Shown: in pieces, positions 47,210 through 59,465 of the stretch
Layout: each line of letters begins with the position of its first letter
Numbering within the stretch: the stretch's first letter is position 1
Source of the DNA: Hypericum androsaemum
Taxonomy: Eukaryota > Streptophyta > Magnoliopsida > Malpighiales > Hypericaceae
DNA: 64,000 bases
Direction: 5' to 3'
Assembly: GCA_963995505.1 (NCBI GenBank)
Contig: OZ023182.1
Span: 11,400,707-11,464,706, forward strand
Notes under the pieces: model-generated
What the model saw: the letters and a program-made list of their open reading frames with translations, nothing else
What the model was told of the DNA's origin: nothing
The model's database searches: none
Program-made: the position numbers and the translations under genes

Positions 47210-48320
47210 ATGGCTGATAACAACTCTCCCCCACTCAACAACTCCGGTGCGACGAACACCGATAACGACAACTTGAACGAGGAGGTTCCTGTTGTGAGGG
47301 CTAGCGGCGCTGAGGCTGTGATGCCGGGTCATAGACACCCAATGCCACTGCCGTACTCTCATCTTGAGAAACCGAAAAAGTTTAAGAGTGGAAATTTCAA
47401 GAGATGGCAACAAAAAATATTGTTCTACTTGACCGCCTTGAACTTTAGCTGGTATGTCAAGGAGGAGAAACCCAAAGAGAATGTGAGTGATCCGCATCAA
47501 ACCGCGATCCACAACGCATGGGTACATGAAGATTACCTATGTCATAACTATATATTGGGTTCTCTCGACGATTCTCTTTATGGCGTGTACTATACCAAAA
47601 AAAACATCTAAGGATCTTTGGGAATCGTTGGAACACAAATATAAAGTTGACGACGCCAGTTCAAAGAAATTTGTGGTCGGGCGCTTCCACGACTATCAGA
47701 TGATCGATGGAAAGAGCATTGTGGAACAATGCGAAGAGCTACAATTGATCTTCCATGATCTTGCAACCGAGAAAATGGCCATCAATGATGCCCTCCAAGT
47801 GGCGATGGTGATTGAGAAATTACCACCATCTTGGAAGGACTTTATGATGTACCTCAAGCACAAGAGGAAGAAGATGACTCTCGAGGACCTTATCCGAAGG
47901 TTGCGCATCGAGCAAGACAATCGAAAGGTTGATAAGAAACCAAGTGGCATGGTTGCTAAGGCCAATGTGGTCGAGACTGGGGGGAGCTCCCGCGGGAACA
48001 AGCAGAAACGCTCAAATGATTCCAAGGGAGATGCTCAGAACAAGAGCTTTACCGGTACCTGTTTTGTTTACAACAAGACCGGCCATCGTGCCAAAGATTG
48101 CTACAAACGTCTAGCCGCGGAGGGCAAGAAGACGGCAGGACCAAGTAAGGGCAAGAAGAAGAAGCCCGCCAATGCTAACATTGCGGAGGCTAGCTTGAGC
48201 TACGACCTCGATGAGATGCGCCTCACGGCCGTTATGTCCGAGGTGAACCTCGTGGGTGGGAACTCGAAGGAATGGTGGGTGGACACGGGGGCTACCCGCC
48301 ACATTTGTGCCAACAAATAG
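47210..48320 (+). pseudogene. Element D Gag and start of protease (frameshifted)
   Basis: Copia-type Gag from MADNNSPPLNNSG, with the core KFKSGNFKRWQQKILFYL and, after a frameshift, DLWESLEHKYKVDDASSKK. The frame breaks in an eight-A run at 47597-47604, one base longer than needed for continuity. The nucleocapsid knuckle reads CFVYNKTGHRAKDC, in which the second cysteine of a CCHC finger has become tyrosine. Protease begins at WWVDTGATRHIC. TAG at 48318-48320 then interrupts the frame, which continues unshifted beyond it. Confidence 0.88.
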
Positions 48321-49780
48321 ATGTTCAAGACCTATCAACCGGTCGATGATGAGAACTGCTACATGGGAAATTCTGCAGTCTTGAAGGTTGAAGGTAAAGG
48401 GACGGTCATGCTGAAGATGACCTCGGGAAAGGAGCTCACCTTGACCAATGTGCTGCATGTGCCCGAGATACGGAAGAATCTCATCTCCAGAGTAGTGCTC
48501 AATAAGAGGGGCTTTCGGCTCGTGTTTGAGTCTGACAAGGTCATCTTGTCCAAGGGAGGGATGTTCGTTGGCAAGGGCTACTTGACCAACAATTTGTTTA
48601 AGATGAGTGTAATGACCTTAGCTCCCAAGGCAAAGTCTAATGATAAGATTGATGTGGGTGTCACCAATAAGGCTAGCACGAGCAATGATGTAATGAATGT
48701 TGCCGAGAAGGCTAATAAGAAAGTAAAGGTTGCTTATTCTCGCGCGTCGTTACATTTATGGCATGGTAGACTAGGTCATGTGAATTATAAGTCTTTGCAA
48801 ATGCTAATATCACTTAACCTACTACCAAAATTCAACATCGATCACAAACATAAGTGCGAGACTTGTGTTGAGGCCAAATACACAAAACATCTTCCCACTC
48901 GATTGAGCGAAGCACAGAACCGTTGGATTTAATCCACACCAATGTATGTGATTTAAAATACGTACAAACGCGTGGCGATAAAAATTATTTTATAACTTTT
49001 GTCGACGATTGTACGAGGTATTGCTATGTCTACTTGATGAGAAGTAAAGACGAAGCAATAGACATGTTCATTCACTATAAGAATGAAGTTGAGAACCAAC
49101 TTGGCAAGAAGATCAAAAATCTTTGAAGTGACCGAGGTGGTGAATATGAATCTCCATTTGCACAAGTTTGTGCCGAGAATGGAATCGTTCATCAAACCAC
49201 GGTGCCTTATTCTCCCGAGCAAAATGGAATTGCAGAAAGGAAGAATAGGACGCTTAAGGAAATGATGAATGCGATGCTTATTAGTTCTGGATTACCAAGG
49301 AATTTGTGGGGGGAAACTGTGCTTTCGGCCAACTATGTGCTCAACAGGGTACCACACAAAACACCTTACGAATTATGGAAAGGTCATGCGCCTAGCTATA
49401 AATTCCAAAGGGTTTGGGGATGTCTTGCTAAGATTCTAATCCCACCTCCTAAAAGGACGAGGATAGGATCCAAGTGGATTGTGTGTTTATCGGTTATGCA
49501 CAAGATAGTGCTGCATATCGATTCTTGGTACACAAGTCAGATAACTCTGATGTCCACGTAAATACTATCATTGAAGCTAGGGATGCTTCATTCTTTGAGG
49601 AAATCTTTTCTCACATAGCTCGAACTAGAGTTGACCATCAAGTTGACCAAAGTGGGAGCAATGTGGGGGGAGAGGAATCTCAAGATGAAGTAGAAGAGCC
49701 TAGACGTGGGAAAAGGGCTAAGAAAGAAAAGTCCTTCGGATCAGATTTCCTAACATATCTGTTAGAAAAGGATCAGTAAC
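48321..49780 (+). pseudogene. Element D protease end and integrase (broken)
   Basis: The protease tail (LTNVLHVPEIRKNLIS) leads into the integrase zinc domain, HLWHGRLGHVNYKSLQML followed by CETC. The catalytic core follows in another frame ([55 protein letters not shown]). Frameshifts lie near 48925 and 49468. TGA at 49124-49126 stands where a CGA would fit before SDRGGEY. The C-terminal part reads GYAQDSAAYRFLVH and ends in an acidic linker. Not functional as it stands. Confidence 0.85.
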
Positions 49781-51290
49781 CTACAAAGAAGCAATGTCCT
49801 CTACAGACTCTGCTCTTTGGAAGGAAGCAGTGAATAGTGAGATAGAGTCTATCGTACATAATCACACTTGGGAACTAGTAGATCTACCTCCGGGTAGTAA
49901 ACCACTAGGCCATAAGTGGATCTTCAAAAGGAAGATGAAGCCTGATGGTACAGTGGCTAAGTACAAGGCAAGACTTATTGTTAAAGGCTACAAGCAAACT
50001 GAGGGTGTTGATTATTTTGACACATATGCTCCTGTCTCTAGGAAAATGTCTATTAGGTTAGTCATAGCCTTGGCAGCTTTATTTGACCTAGAGATCCATC
50101 AAATGGATGTGAAGACGGCCTTCCTTAATGGAGATTTGGAAGAGGAGATTTACATGGAACAACCTGAAGGGTTTGTGGTTCCAGGTAAAGAACATAAGGT
50201 GTGTAAACTTGTAAAATCCTTGTATGGACTAAAACAAGCACCTAAACAATGGACGGAAAGTTTGATAGTGTAATGCTATCTAACGGGTTTCAGATAAACC
50301 AATGTGATAAATGTGTCTACGTGAAAGGAGATGATAATGACTATGTGATAGTTTGTCTCTACGTAGATGACATGTTGATCGTGGGTAATAATGATAATAT
50401 CAAAATTACCAAGAGAATGTTGTCGCAAAATTTTGACATGAAAGACTTGGGACAAACTGATGTAATACTTGGGATGAAAATCACCAAGACTTCAGAAGGT
50501 TACGCGCTTTCCCAAGGTCACTATGTCGAAAAGATACTTGACAAATTCGATAAGGATAGCAGTGTAATTGCGAGAACTCCTATGGAAGTGGTGTCAAGTC
50601 TCTGCAAGAATCGTGGAGAGAGTGTGAGACAACTAGATTATTCTAGAGTTATAGGTAGTCTAATGTACCTCATGGACTGTACTAGACCAGATATTGTAAA
50701 CTCGGTAAACAGGTTATCGAGATATACGAGTAATCCCAATTATGAACATTGGAAAGCAATAGTTAGAGTCCTTAGATACCTAAGGTATACTGCTAACTAT
50801 GGATTACACTATACGAGACATCCCGTCATTCTGGAAGGGTATTCAGACGCAAACTGGATCTCAGATTCCAAGAATATAAAATCCACGAGCGAATACATAT
50901 TTACATTTGGAGGAGCAGCGGTCTCATGGAGATCATGCAAACAAACTTGCATTGCTAGATCAACTATGGAATCAGAATTCATAGCATTGGATCTAGCAGC
51001 TGAAGAGGGGGATTGGCTCCGAAGTTTCTTGGAGGACATCCCGATGTGGTCAAAACTAGTGCCTCCCATTAGCGTGCGCTGTGATAGTCAATCAGCTATC
51101 GGAAGAGCACAAAACAATGTGTATAATGGAAAGTCTAGACACATACGTCGTAGACATAAATCCGTGAAAATGTTATTGAGAACGGGTGTGATATCTTTAG
51201 ACTATGTCAAAAGAGAACATCGCGGATCCATTAACTAAAGGTCTAACGAGAGACTAAGTTGAGGTATCATCGAGGAGAATGGGGTTAAAG
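49781..51290 (+). pseudogene. Element D reverse transcriptase and RNase H (broken)
   Basis: Copia [80 protein letters not shown], then after a frameshift near 50250 the catalytic [13 protein letters not shown]. RNase [21 protein letters not shown] and the end of the domain near [13 protein letters not shown] last frameshift near 51215 separates the terminal ADPLTKGL segment. At least three shifts occur in this region (near 49785, 50250 and 51215). Confidence 0.9.
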
Positions 51291-51889
51291 CCCACGAAAT
51301 GATCTAAACCCATGATGGCAACCCAACCTGGATCGTAAACCCCGATCTGCAGGTTCAAAGGGACAACCAAATTGTGAGGCTAGGGTCGAACAAAGCACTC
51401 GGGAAATTTAGTTCCTTTCCTATTCCTATGATGAAAGAGTGATAGACATGTCCATGTCAAGGTTAAGCTTTAAGCTTTTAATGATCATTATACTTCAAGT
51501 ATATATAAGTGGGGTATGGCAGGATACTCCTTATAAGAGATCACCTATATCGAATGTGAAGGGACCGCTTCTATGAGATGAGTTAAGGGCTAAATCTCTA
51601 GAGCATTCGATAAAGTTTCTAAGACAGTCCAGGGCCAAAATGGACAACAACGAAAGAACCAAGTAGTGGTTTGAGAAGGAGTTGTGTGAGTATCTTTGTC
51701 TTGGTATACATAAAAATGTCGAACAGTTCAAGACATCACGTCCACTGGTTGGCAAGTATATCCGAAGGTATTTCACTAAGGAAGGTTCAAAGTTTTCAAC
51801 CACCTTTCCTGATGCAACAAATTCTCGCAGAACTCTAAGTTGCATGTAGCATTGGTAGGCTCATGTCATACAAGTCATTTTGCATTTAT

Positions 51890-51898
51890 GTGGAGGAT
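51890..51898 (+). other. Element D polypurine tract
   Basis: GTGGAGGAT directly before the LTR start TGTTGGAGAATT. Confidence 0.75.
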
Positions 51899-53182
51899 TG
51901 TTGGAGAATTGGTTTATTAACCAAGGAAGAGATGGCCCAATACAAGTGAGTGTATTGGGCTTTGGCCCAAATATTTAATTAGAGAGAGAATCCTAATTAA
52001 ATATAATAACTAAGTAATTAGTGGGCAACTTTGAGCTAATTTAATTGAAGGTCACACCAATTGATTTTGGGTGTTTGTGAGATCAGTACGAAGCTCGTTG
52101 ATAGAGCTTCGTAACGATATATAACACTTGCAAAAATTCAATTCCCATGGTGAATGAAAATTGGCTTTAAAGTGGTATGGTTGTTATTAAAATAAGCACA
52201 ATCCCACATTGGTTAGCGCACCATGCTGAGACAAGTTTATAAGGGATAAAAAGTCTAGCATGGGTAACCTGGTGGAGAAGGGAGAGGCTTCTCGCGCCGT
52301 CCATCCGTCCGTCCGTCCGTCGGGCCGGCTCTGCTCGGCTCAGTACGCATGCACGCACGCGCGCGCCCCGCCCCATCCCGGGCCCTGCCAGGCCAGGCCA
52401 AACTCGGGCTCGGGCTTGGGCTCGGGCTCGGGTTGCGGGTTGTGGGATTGTGGGTTTGTGGGAATTGTTCCAGGTTCCAGGGCCTTATCTTTTTAGAGTT
52501 GGGCCGGACTTGTTGTAGCGATCCTAGGCCCAAAAAGTCCTCTAGGCTTCTTGGGCTTCCGTTTGGACAAGCCTACGCTCTGGAACGTTCTTCTCCTTCC
52601 AGGTGGCTTTCAATTTAAATTTTGAATTTAAAATTCATGCCAATAAATGGGATAACAGCCAAATAAATATGGGATTTTTATGGGTCTTGTAACAGCCCAT
52701 TTATTGGGTGGGTTAATAGCCTTATTAAATCCGGATTTGAATGTTGGAGGTCCTAGGCCCCTATAAAAGGAGCCCTCCTCTTTCATTCCAAATCACCCCA
52801 GCTCTTCATCTCTTCAGAGCTCTCTACTTCTCCCTCCTTAGCATAGCATTTCTCACTTTCATTGTGTCAGAGTTCTAAGGCTACGAAAGGTTCGAAAGGT
52901 GTGCTATAGTGCTTCCTATAGTACTCGTGGTTGGGCGTTGTACCTTGGGAGATCTATTACCCACGGAGGCCTAAAGCATATAGGCGGGTAATAAGAGTTT
53001 AAGGGCACACGGTTAAACTGTGGCCTCGTCCAGGATTCAATCCGAAGTCTTAACTTGAAGACGAAGGTGTTACACACTTACCTACAAGTGTGATCGTGAG
53101 CATCCTCTAAACTCCTCTCTTTATATGCTTACGATTTATATTTACATGCTCATACCATAATTTACTAATATTTGTTCCAACA
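51899..53182 (+). mobile_element. Element D 3' LTR
   Basis: 1284 bp with inverted ends TGTTGGA...TCCAACA. It includes a (CCGT)n run near 52300-52320, a GC-rich stretch and a GGGCTC hexamer run near 52405-52430, and the TATA box at 52762-52769. Confidence 0.88.
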
Positions 53183-53900
53183 CCTCCTTCAATCTATTTT
53201 TTTAATCCCTTTCAAGTACCCCTCTACCCCTCCCCTTCAATCTGTCATTTTTAAATCCCTTCTAAAATTACCTTCAAAGTTTACATCATTTTCTATCCCT
53301 TTTACATACTCATCCACTTCTCATTCCCTTCCCTTCATCTCTTTCACCTTCCCAAGCAAAAACTTAGAAAAATATAAAAGAAACGACGAGAGCAAGAAGA
53401 TGAAAGGGAGTGGGTAACTTTCTCCGAACCTAGCATGACAAGGGTTAGATAGGGGGAAAGGTATGGAAGTGACTAAATAGCATGAGGAAGTCGGGTGAGA
53501 GAGAGAAAATTAGGGATTTTTGTTTCTTATTAAATTAAAGATTTGATTTCAAGGGTTTTTTGTTTTTGTGAATTGTGGATTTTTCCTTCTGGTCAGTACT
53601 TTTGGATATGTATCTGTTTTGTTTTTATGTTTGATTGTCAGAATTATTTTTCTTTTTTCAGTTGAACCAAGTCAACCAAGCAGTCGAGCCATCCAGTCAG
53701 ACCAGATTTTGAGCGGTACAACCACTCTTTGGGTCTAAGCTGGAAAATAATCCGGTATTTCTTTCGAGTGGCAGTTGGGCCGGTCAGACTACTGGTCCGA
53801 TCACAGGTTTTAAAACATTGGTTTTAACCCCTTTAAGCCTAGCCACTCTTTGCATATACACGCTTGCCATGCTAAACTTCTTTCCAAATTCCTCCCACCT
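53183..53900. other. No gene recognised
   Basis: C/T-rich then AT-rich sequence directly right of LTR D. It contains no credible ORF. The stretch near 53670-53830 resembles degenerate interspersed repeat sequence, but I cannot assign it to a family. Confidence 0.6.
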
Positions 53901-54781
53901 TTGACATCTAATTCGAGGTTGCGCATAGGACTTATCTTAAGGGGTTATTTGTAAGTGAAACATGGTAGAGTAGGCTTAATCTTTTGGGTTTGATCGTGGA
54001 GGCAACGGGTAGAAAAAGGGCCAAACTAAAAGATCAAGCTGTGCCTAAAACAAAAGTTTGCCAAATGTGAATAAAGTATAGTGGAGAAAAGAAAAGAAAG
54101 GAAATACAAAAAAGAAAAGTGAAAAAGGAAGTGAAAAGTACAAAAACAAAAGAAAGGATGAAAAAGCAACAAAAAAGAGAAAGAGGTGGTATGAATAAGG
54201 CAACCAAATAAGAGGCATGGTTGTGTCATGAGGCCATAGGTCTTAGGGATCAATGGGTTGAGCGATATTAGAGCTAGGGTGAGCAATTAGACTAGACAAG
54301 GGTTAGAGTACCTATTTAACTTGCACCTCGGATTGGGTGGTTTAGCTACTACCCATATTTTTACCCTCAACTAAACCTTCACCCCATTACAACCCAAGTC
54401 AAGGTTCCCTTGATCACAGGACCCATTTCATGTGAGGCGACCCCGAGTGGGAGTCAAATATCTTATGACCCCGGACATAATCGGTAGTGATAGGAAGTTG
54501 ATTACTAAAATAATGAGCTTAAATAAATTCCTATCCTCTGAGTGGTCAACCCCCTAGCCTCACCCTCTTTGGGTTAGAGTTTGCTTAAACCTTCGAGGGT
54601 GTACTTGCGTATTCTTATCTTTACACCCGGGGGAGTGAACTACTTGGTTGTGGGGTAGTCTTGCGATGTGAGATCAAAATTTTGGGGTGTTCTTTTTACT
54701 AAGGGTGTGCCAACTCTGACTCTATTTGTTTGTGTCTTAGAGTCTTGTTTGAGTCTTTTACTTGAGGACAAGCAAAGATTC
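53901..54781 (+). mobile_element. 3' internal spacer of a Tat-like gypsy element (E)
   Basis: A purine-rich A/G tract (54060-54190) is followed by the short phrases and the TTGAGGACAAGCAAAGATTC segment (54763-54782) that commonly lie between pol and the 3' LTR in Tat/Retand-type plant gypsy elements. No pol coding sequence is preserved. Confidence 0.6.
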
Positions 54782-54792
54782 AAATGTGGGGG
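54782..54792 (+). other. Element E polypurine tract
   Basis: AAATGTGGGGG immediately before TGTGATGCAC, the probable LTR start. Confidence 0.65.
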
Positions 54793-55029
54793 TGTGATGC
54801 ACTTGAAAAAGGCGCATTTCATCACGTCATTTTGAGGTCATTTAGACCCATTTTTTAGTCTTTTTAGATCAAGTTTCGTGTCTTTATGCCATTTTTTGGT
54901 CCGTTACCTCGAATAATTTTACTCGTGTGTATTTTGTCCTTTGGAGGTGGGTCAAGAGTAAGGAGCAACTGAAGATGCGGAGCTTGGAGTGAGTCATATT
55001 AAGAGGAGGCAAGCCCGGAAGAAGCTGCA

Positions 55030-55335
55030 CCCATCGAATGGGGAAACTTGCACCGAACGGCGTTTGCCCTGTGAAAAGCGCAGATTGACAAAAATTCCCG
55101 CCGATCGGCGAATGCCAATTTTCACGAATCCTCTGGTCTCCTTCAAAATTTCTCTAGAAGATTTGGTACGGTGCAACATCCGTCGATCGATGAGAAGGCC
55201 GTTCCCGCGACATCCACCTATCAGCGAAATCCTAAGGCGAACGGCGAGAACGCCCTCGAGCATCGAACTTTCCCATCGAACGACGATAACTCCAGACAAC
55301 CGAATGGCACCTTTACCCGCCGGTCGGCGAACTCG
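55030..55335 (+). repeat. Cluster of a degenerate GCCGATCGGCGA-like motif
   Basis: About eight variants occur in 300 bp, for example ACCGAACGGCG near 55053, GCCGATCGGCGA near 55101, CGTCGATCGATGA near 55181, GCGAACGGCGA near 55232, CATCGAACGACGA near 55272 and GCCGGTCGGCGA near 55319. They are CpG rich in an otherwise AT-rich region. Confidence 0.6.
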
Positions 55336-55417
55336 CCCAGTTTTGCCCCCATAATTTAGATATTTTAAGGGCAATTTTTGTCATTTTCGTGGCATCTAGG
55401 GTTTGGGGGAGACTCTC

Positions 55418-55426
55418 TATAAATAG
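55418..55426 (+). promoter_or_regulatory. TATA box of LTR E
   Basis: TATAAATAG within CTCTATAAATAGCCCCC, a strong plant core-promoter match about 625 bp into the LTR. Confidence 0.6.
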
Positions 55427-56688
55427 CCCCCGAACCCTCTCATTTTGTAAGCATTGACAAAGAGACTAAATTTAGGATTTTTAAGAGAAAAAGAGGGGCG
55501 TTTGGAGCAAGGAGCGGATTCCAGGCAGGGTTCGAGTGGCTCTCCAACATTGAGTTTTCTCTTTCCATTTTCTCTCATTTAGCGTTTGTGACATTGTTCT
55601 CCTATTTATGCATTATTGTTGAATGATGATGATGCATGAGAAGTCGCCTTTGGGTCGGGTGCCCCAGTGCACCCCGCGTGACTTGGTTTTGAATAGGGCT
55701 TTATCTTGAGTGCGTGTAGTGGATGGAGTCTTAATGCTTTGGTTTGTGATTAGTGTGGAAATACTCACTATCTATGTATGTTTTAATGTTGATTTTTTGA
55801 GACCGGATTGATTGGAGACTAAAGAAAACTTATCCCTAGGTGGGGACTAAATTTTGGACCGCCAGATTCGATTGTAAAAAAATATCTTTAAATCTGATGG
55901 TCAATAACCTATCAGGTGATAATGTTTTGCATGTGAAGTGATATTGGTTTACATGTAAAGTGATATTAGTTTGTACGTGTGGTTATATTGGTTGGTTTGC
56001 ATGTGAAGTGATATTGGTTGGTATATGAAGTAATATTGGTTTGGATGTATAGTGATATTAGTTAGCATGTGGCCGTGATATTAGTTTGCTTTAGTTCCCA
56101 TGGGTGGGGACTAGCCTAGTCCCCATAAAATCCCCCCTGATTTTTTATTATTTCTAGTGTTTTTGTTTGATATGTATTGATGTAGTGTCCTATTTCGTGC
56201 ATTATTTGCTTCAGTGCAGTTCTTGTGATTTTGATTACGTTTCTTTCATGTTTATTGCTAGGAGACTTTGTAAAGATGCGAGGAGGATATTGGTGCACCT
56301 TGGATCGTGTCAAAGACGATTGGATTGGCCGAGAAGTATGGCGCAAGATCGGGACCTCGATGACATTCGGTGAGACTGGCCCTAAGCAACTCAAATGAAG
56401 ATAACTTTCACATCTGAAGTCCGATGAAGACAAATGAAGTGTTTCTGGAAAGAAGACACCCGGAGCTACAACTTTATCTCTAATGGTCTTCTTCAAATTC
56501 AGAGCCCAAGAGGGTGAAAAACGCATACAAAATCAAGCTTCAAATTTGTGAACTTGCCTAGCCGAAATGGGCCAAATTTTATGAACTAATTTGGGCCCGT
56601 TTTGGCCTTATCCAATGTTTTACATGGCTGGAACTTCAGGAGTAATGTAGTTCATTTGAGTTTGGAATTTTTGTATAAATAGCTTGTT

Positions 56689-58030
56689 GTATGTGTGAGG
56701 TGGTGTACTTGATTAGGATCTAAGTCGAGGCAAGAGTTTCACTCTTTCTCCGTAAGATGAGATTGCCATGTATTCAGTGCTTACGGGCTACGACAATCGT
56801 TCCCAAGATATAACGACTTTGCTGCTTCCAAGATCGTAGCACAACGATTCTTGAAACTTCGGGCGAACTTTGGACACTCGAAACTTTCTGTGAGAGAGGG
56901 AGAGATGAACAACTATTGCTAAAGAAATGTTATGCAATGAGTTGTGGGGTGAGATGCAAATGAGGGGGAGAGACCAATTTATAGGCTGTGGAGGTAGGCA
57001 TTTCCGAGGAGACGCACCCTTTCGGCTAGCAGGCAGGCTGTCCTTTAGGAACCTCTCCAGCCGATTCGTTTGTGGCACTTCAGAGGGCATTCTGGACAAG
57101 CCCTTTCGCAGGCAGTTCGTGGCTCTTCGGTGCTTGTAGGCACCCCTTCGGCAGGCGGCAGACAGTATGCTCATGTTGATTATTGTATGTGTGAGGTGGT
57201 ATACTTGATTAGGATTTAAGTCGAGGCAAGAGTTTCACTCTTTTTTCGTAAGACGAGATTGCCCTGTATTCAGTGTTTACGGGCTACGGCAATCGTCCCC
57301 AAGATACAACAACTTTGTTGCTTCCAAGATCGTAGCACAACGATTCTTGAAGCTTCGGGCAAATCTTGGACACTCGAAATTTTTTGAGAGAGAGAGAGAT
57401 GAATAACTATTTCTAAAAAAATGTTATGCAATAAGTTATGGGGTGAGAAGAAAATGAGGGGGAGAGGTCTATTTATAGGCTGTGGAGGCAGGCATTTTCG
57501 AGGAGACGTACCCTTTTGGCCAGCAGGCAGGCTGTCCTTTAGGCACCTCTCTAGCCCATTCGTTCCTGGGTCTTCAGAGGGCATTCTGGACAAGCCCCTT
57601 CGCAGGCAGTTCGTGACTCTTCGGTGCTCGTAGGCACCCCTTCGGTAGATTATTGTATGTGTGAGGTGGTGTACTTGATTAGGATCTAAGTCAAGGTAAG
57701 AATTTTACTCTTTCTCCGTAAGACAAGATTGCCCCGTATTCAGTGCTTACAGGCTATGGTAATCGTCTCCAAAATATAATGACTTTGTTGCTTCCAAGAC
57801 CGTAGCACAATGATTCTTGAAGCTTCGTGCGAACCTTAGACCCTCGAAACTTTCTGAGAGAGAGGAAGAGATGAATAACTATTGCTAAAGAAATGTGATG
57901 CAATGAGTTGTGGGGTGAGATGTAAATGAGGGGGAGAGGCCTATTTATAGGCTGTGGAGGCAGGCATTTTCGAGGAGATGCACCCTTTCGGCCAGCAGAC
58001 TTGCTGTCCTTTAGGCACCTCTCCAGCCCA
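56689..58030 (+). repeat. Tandem repeat of about 470-496 bp, 2.8 copies
   Basis: Copies start at 56689, 57185 and 57655, each with GTATGTGTGAGGTGGT. They share the whole order: ACTTGATTAGGAT, CACTC..CCGTAAGA, the GAGAGAGAG tract, ATTTATAGGCTGTGGAGG, and CTGTCCTTTAGG. The third copy diverges after about 58030. Each carries a TTTATAGG core that looks like a weak TATA box and mirrored short ORFs that are merely parts of the repeat. Confidence 0.9.
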
Positions 58031-59465
58031 AATGCGCCACAAAGTGCCCATTGTGACCTGCGTCCAATGTGCCATGCGCACACGCACGTGCGCATGCTCG
58101 TGCTCGTGTTCGGATGGTGCTACGCACCATCCTCGTAGCATGTCCGAGATGCTTTTCCAGGTGGTCAACTTATTTCCTGGCTAACAAGGAGCATCTCCTT
58201 ATAAACAAAGTAAATTTCGTTGCATTTTCCAATATAGTAATGCCCTTTCCCATTCCCATCTTGGGCCTTCCACCTTTGGGCTTTTTGCTTTAATTCTATC
58301 ATTCAATTCGAACATAGCTTTCCTTGGCTTTTCTTGGAAGACACTTTAGATATTTTAGCAACAATCACTCACCAACTCCACTAACTTTCTCTTTAGAAGA
58401 AAACTTGGTTCACCATTGTTGAAGCTTGTAGAGAACTTGAAGAAGTTCTTTTCGAAATTTTGAAGACACTTTTGAGCTTTCTCTGACTCTCTCTTTTATG
58501 TTCATGATTTTCTTGCTTTGTTTAACGGATGTGTTTAGTTGTTTGATGGATATGTGTGAGTAGTTGATTAGTGGGTTTAGTACCTTGATGATATCTACTT
58601 AGCCAATGGTTTGGTTGGGTTAAAATACTTAGGATTGTGAACTAGTTAGTGAGCTTAATGCTTAATCTTGATTGATCATCTTGATTATGAACATGTTTAA
58701 TGCTAATCACCGAGAGGAGTTAGGATTAATGGACCATTTAACTAGTTAATTAGTTACCTTTTGATGAGGGATCTCATTAGGTGATTAGTTGTCCAAAGGG
58801 TGGTGATTATAATTAATAATTGGTTAGATTAGGGGGTAATTAACAGACCTCGATGTTAGGATTGTGTGTAGAATCCTTTCCCGACCCTAGGTTCTTGCCA
58901 ATTAATTTTAGCCTCGCTCGAAAGACTTAATTGTCATGGGAAGAGCAGAACTACTACCCCGTTAGACTAGTGATCCATGATGTGAGATCCTACGTCTGTG
59001 ACACCATAGGGAGGACACTAGTTGGCTATTGGGTGGTTCATTAATCAGTTGGGATTAGGAGTGTAATTTGTGACTCGTAGTTGATAACTCATTGTGAGAA
59101 GGAGTGTCCAATGAGTGGGCTGTTTGGAACCTAGATCCAGGCTTTGTGGTGTGATGGACTCAGGAGGTGAAGCACCATGCCTTAGCCTCACCTAGGCCCA
59201 CCTGGTACTTTATAAGCCCATGAGAGACCGAGTTGCAAGGGGTTGCATGAAAGCACCTTGCCCATTTCTCTTTTATTATTATTTTCCCTGATTTCTTACT
59301 ATATTGGCTTGACTTTTCTAAAAAATAAACAAAAATATTTTTCAACCTAACCTACTTGTGCAATTTGCTGGGATGTCTTGAACCCTTTCCCTGTGGTTCG
59401 ACATTTTCATACACGTACTCCCTTTATTGTATCGGGGTGTAAAAATCCTTTTGTCAGACAACACT

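Larger units (their letters stand above)
45827..53182 (+). mobile_element. Element D: decayed Ty1/copia retrotransposon
   Basis: Order on the plus strand: truncated 5' LTR, leader, gag, protease, integrase, RT, RNase H, polypurine tract, complete 3' LTR. Integrase before RT is the Ty1/copia order. The 5' LTR lacks about 0.5 kb at its start, so no target duplication can be checked. Coding sequence carries at least five frameshifts and two or more nonsense codons. The LTRs are about 97% alike by eye, so it is older than B and C. Confidence 0.92.
54793..59465 (+). mobile_element. Element E LTR-like region (Tat-like), with internal repeats
   Basis: Begins TGTGATGCACTTGAAAAAGG after the polypurine tract. 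Has a TATAAATAG core at 55418-55426 and, near its far end (59360-59460), the CCCTGTGGTTCGAC-type phrase often found close to the end of Tat LTRs. The end is placed only approximately, near GTCAGACAACA. There is no second LTR, primer-binding site or target duplication in the window to confirm it. It may contain nested insertions. Confidence 0.45.

Noticed and set aside
52283..52440. GC-rich island as a possible host-gene promoter
   Set aside because: It lies wholly inside the copia 3' LTR and is made of CCGT and GGGCTC microsatellite runs.
54989..55374. Arg/Pro-rich 121-codon and opposing 126-codon ORFs
   Set aside because: They overlap the CpG-rich motif cluster in LTR E on opposite strands; composition explains their openness and no domain is seen.
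56927..58138. Repeated 70-codon ORFs on both strands
   Set aside because: They are segments of the 470-496 bp tandem repeat, open by chance in both orientations, and change or break between copies.
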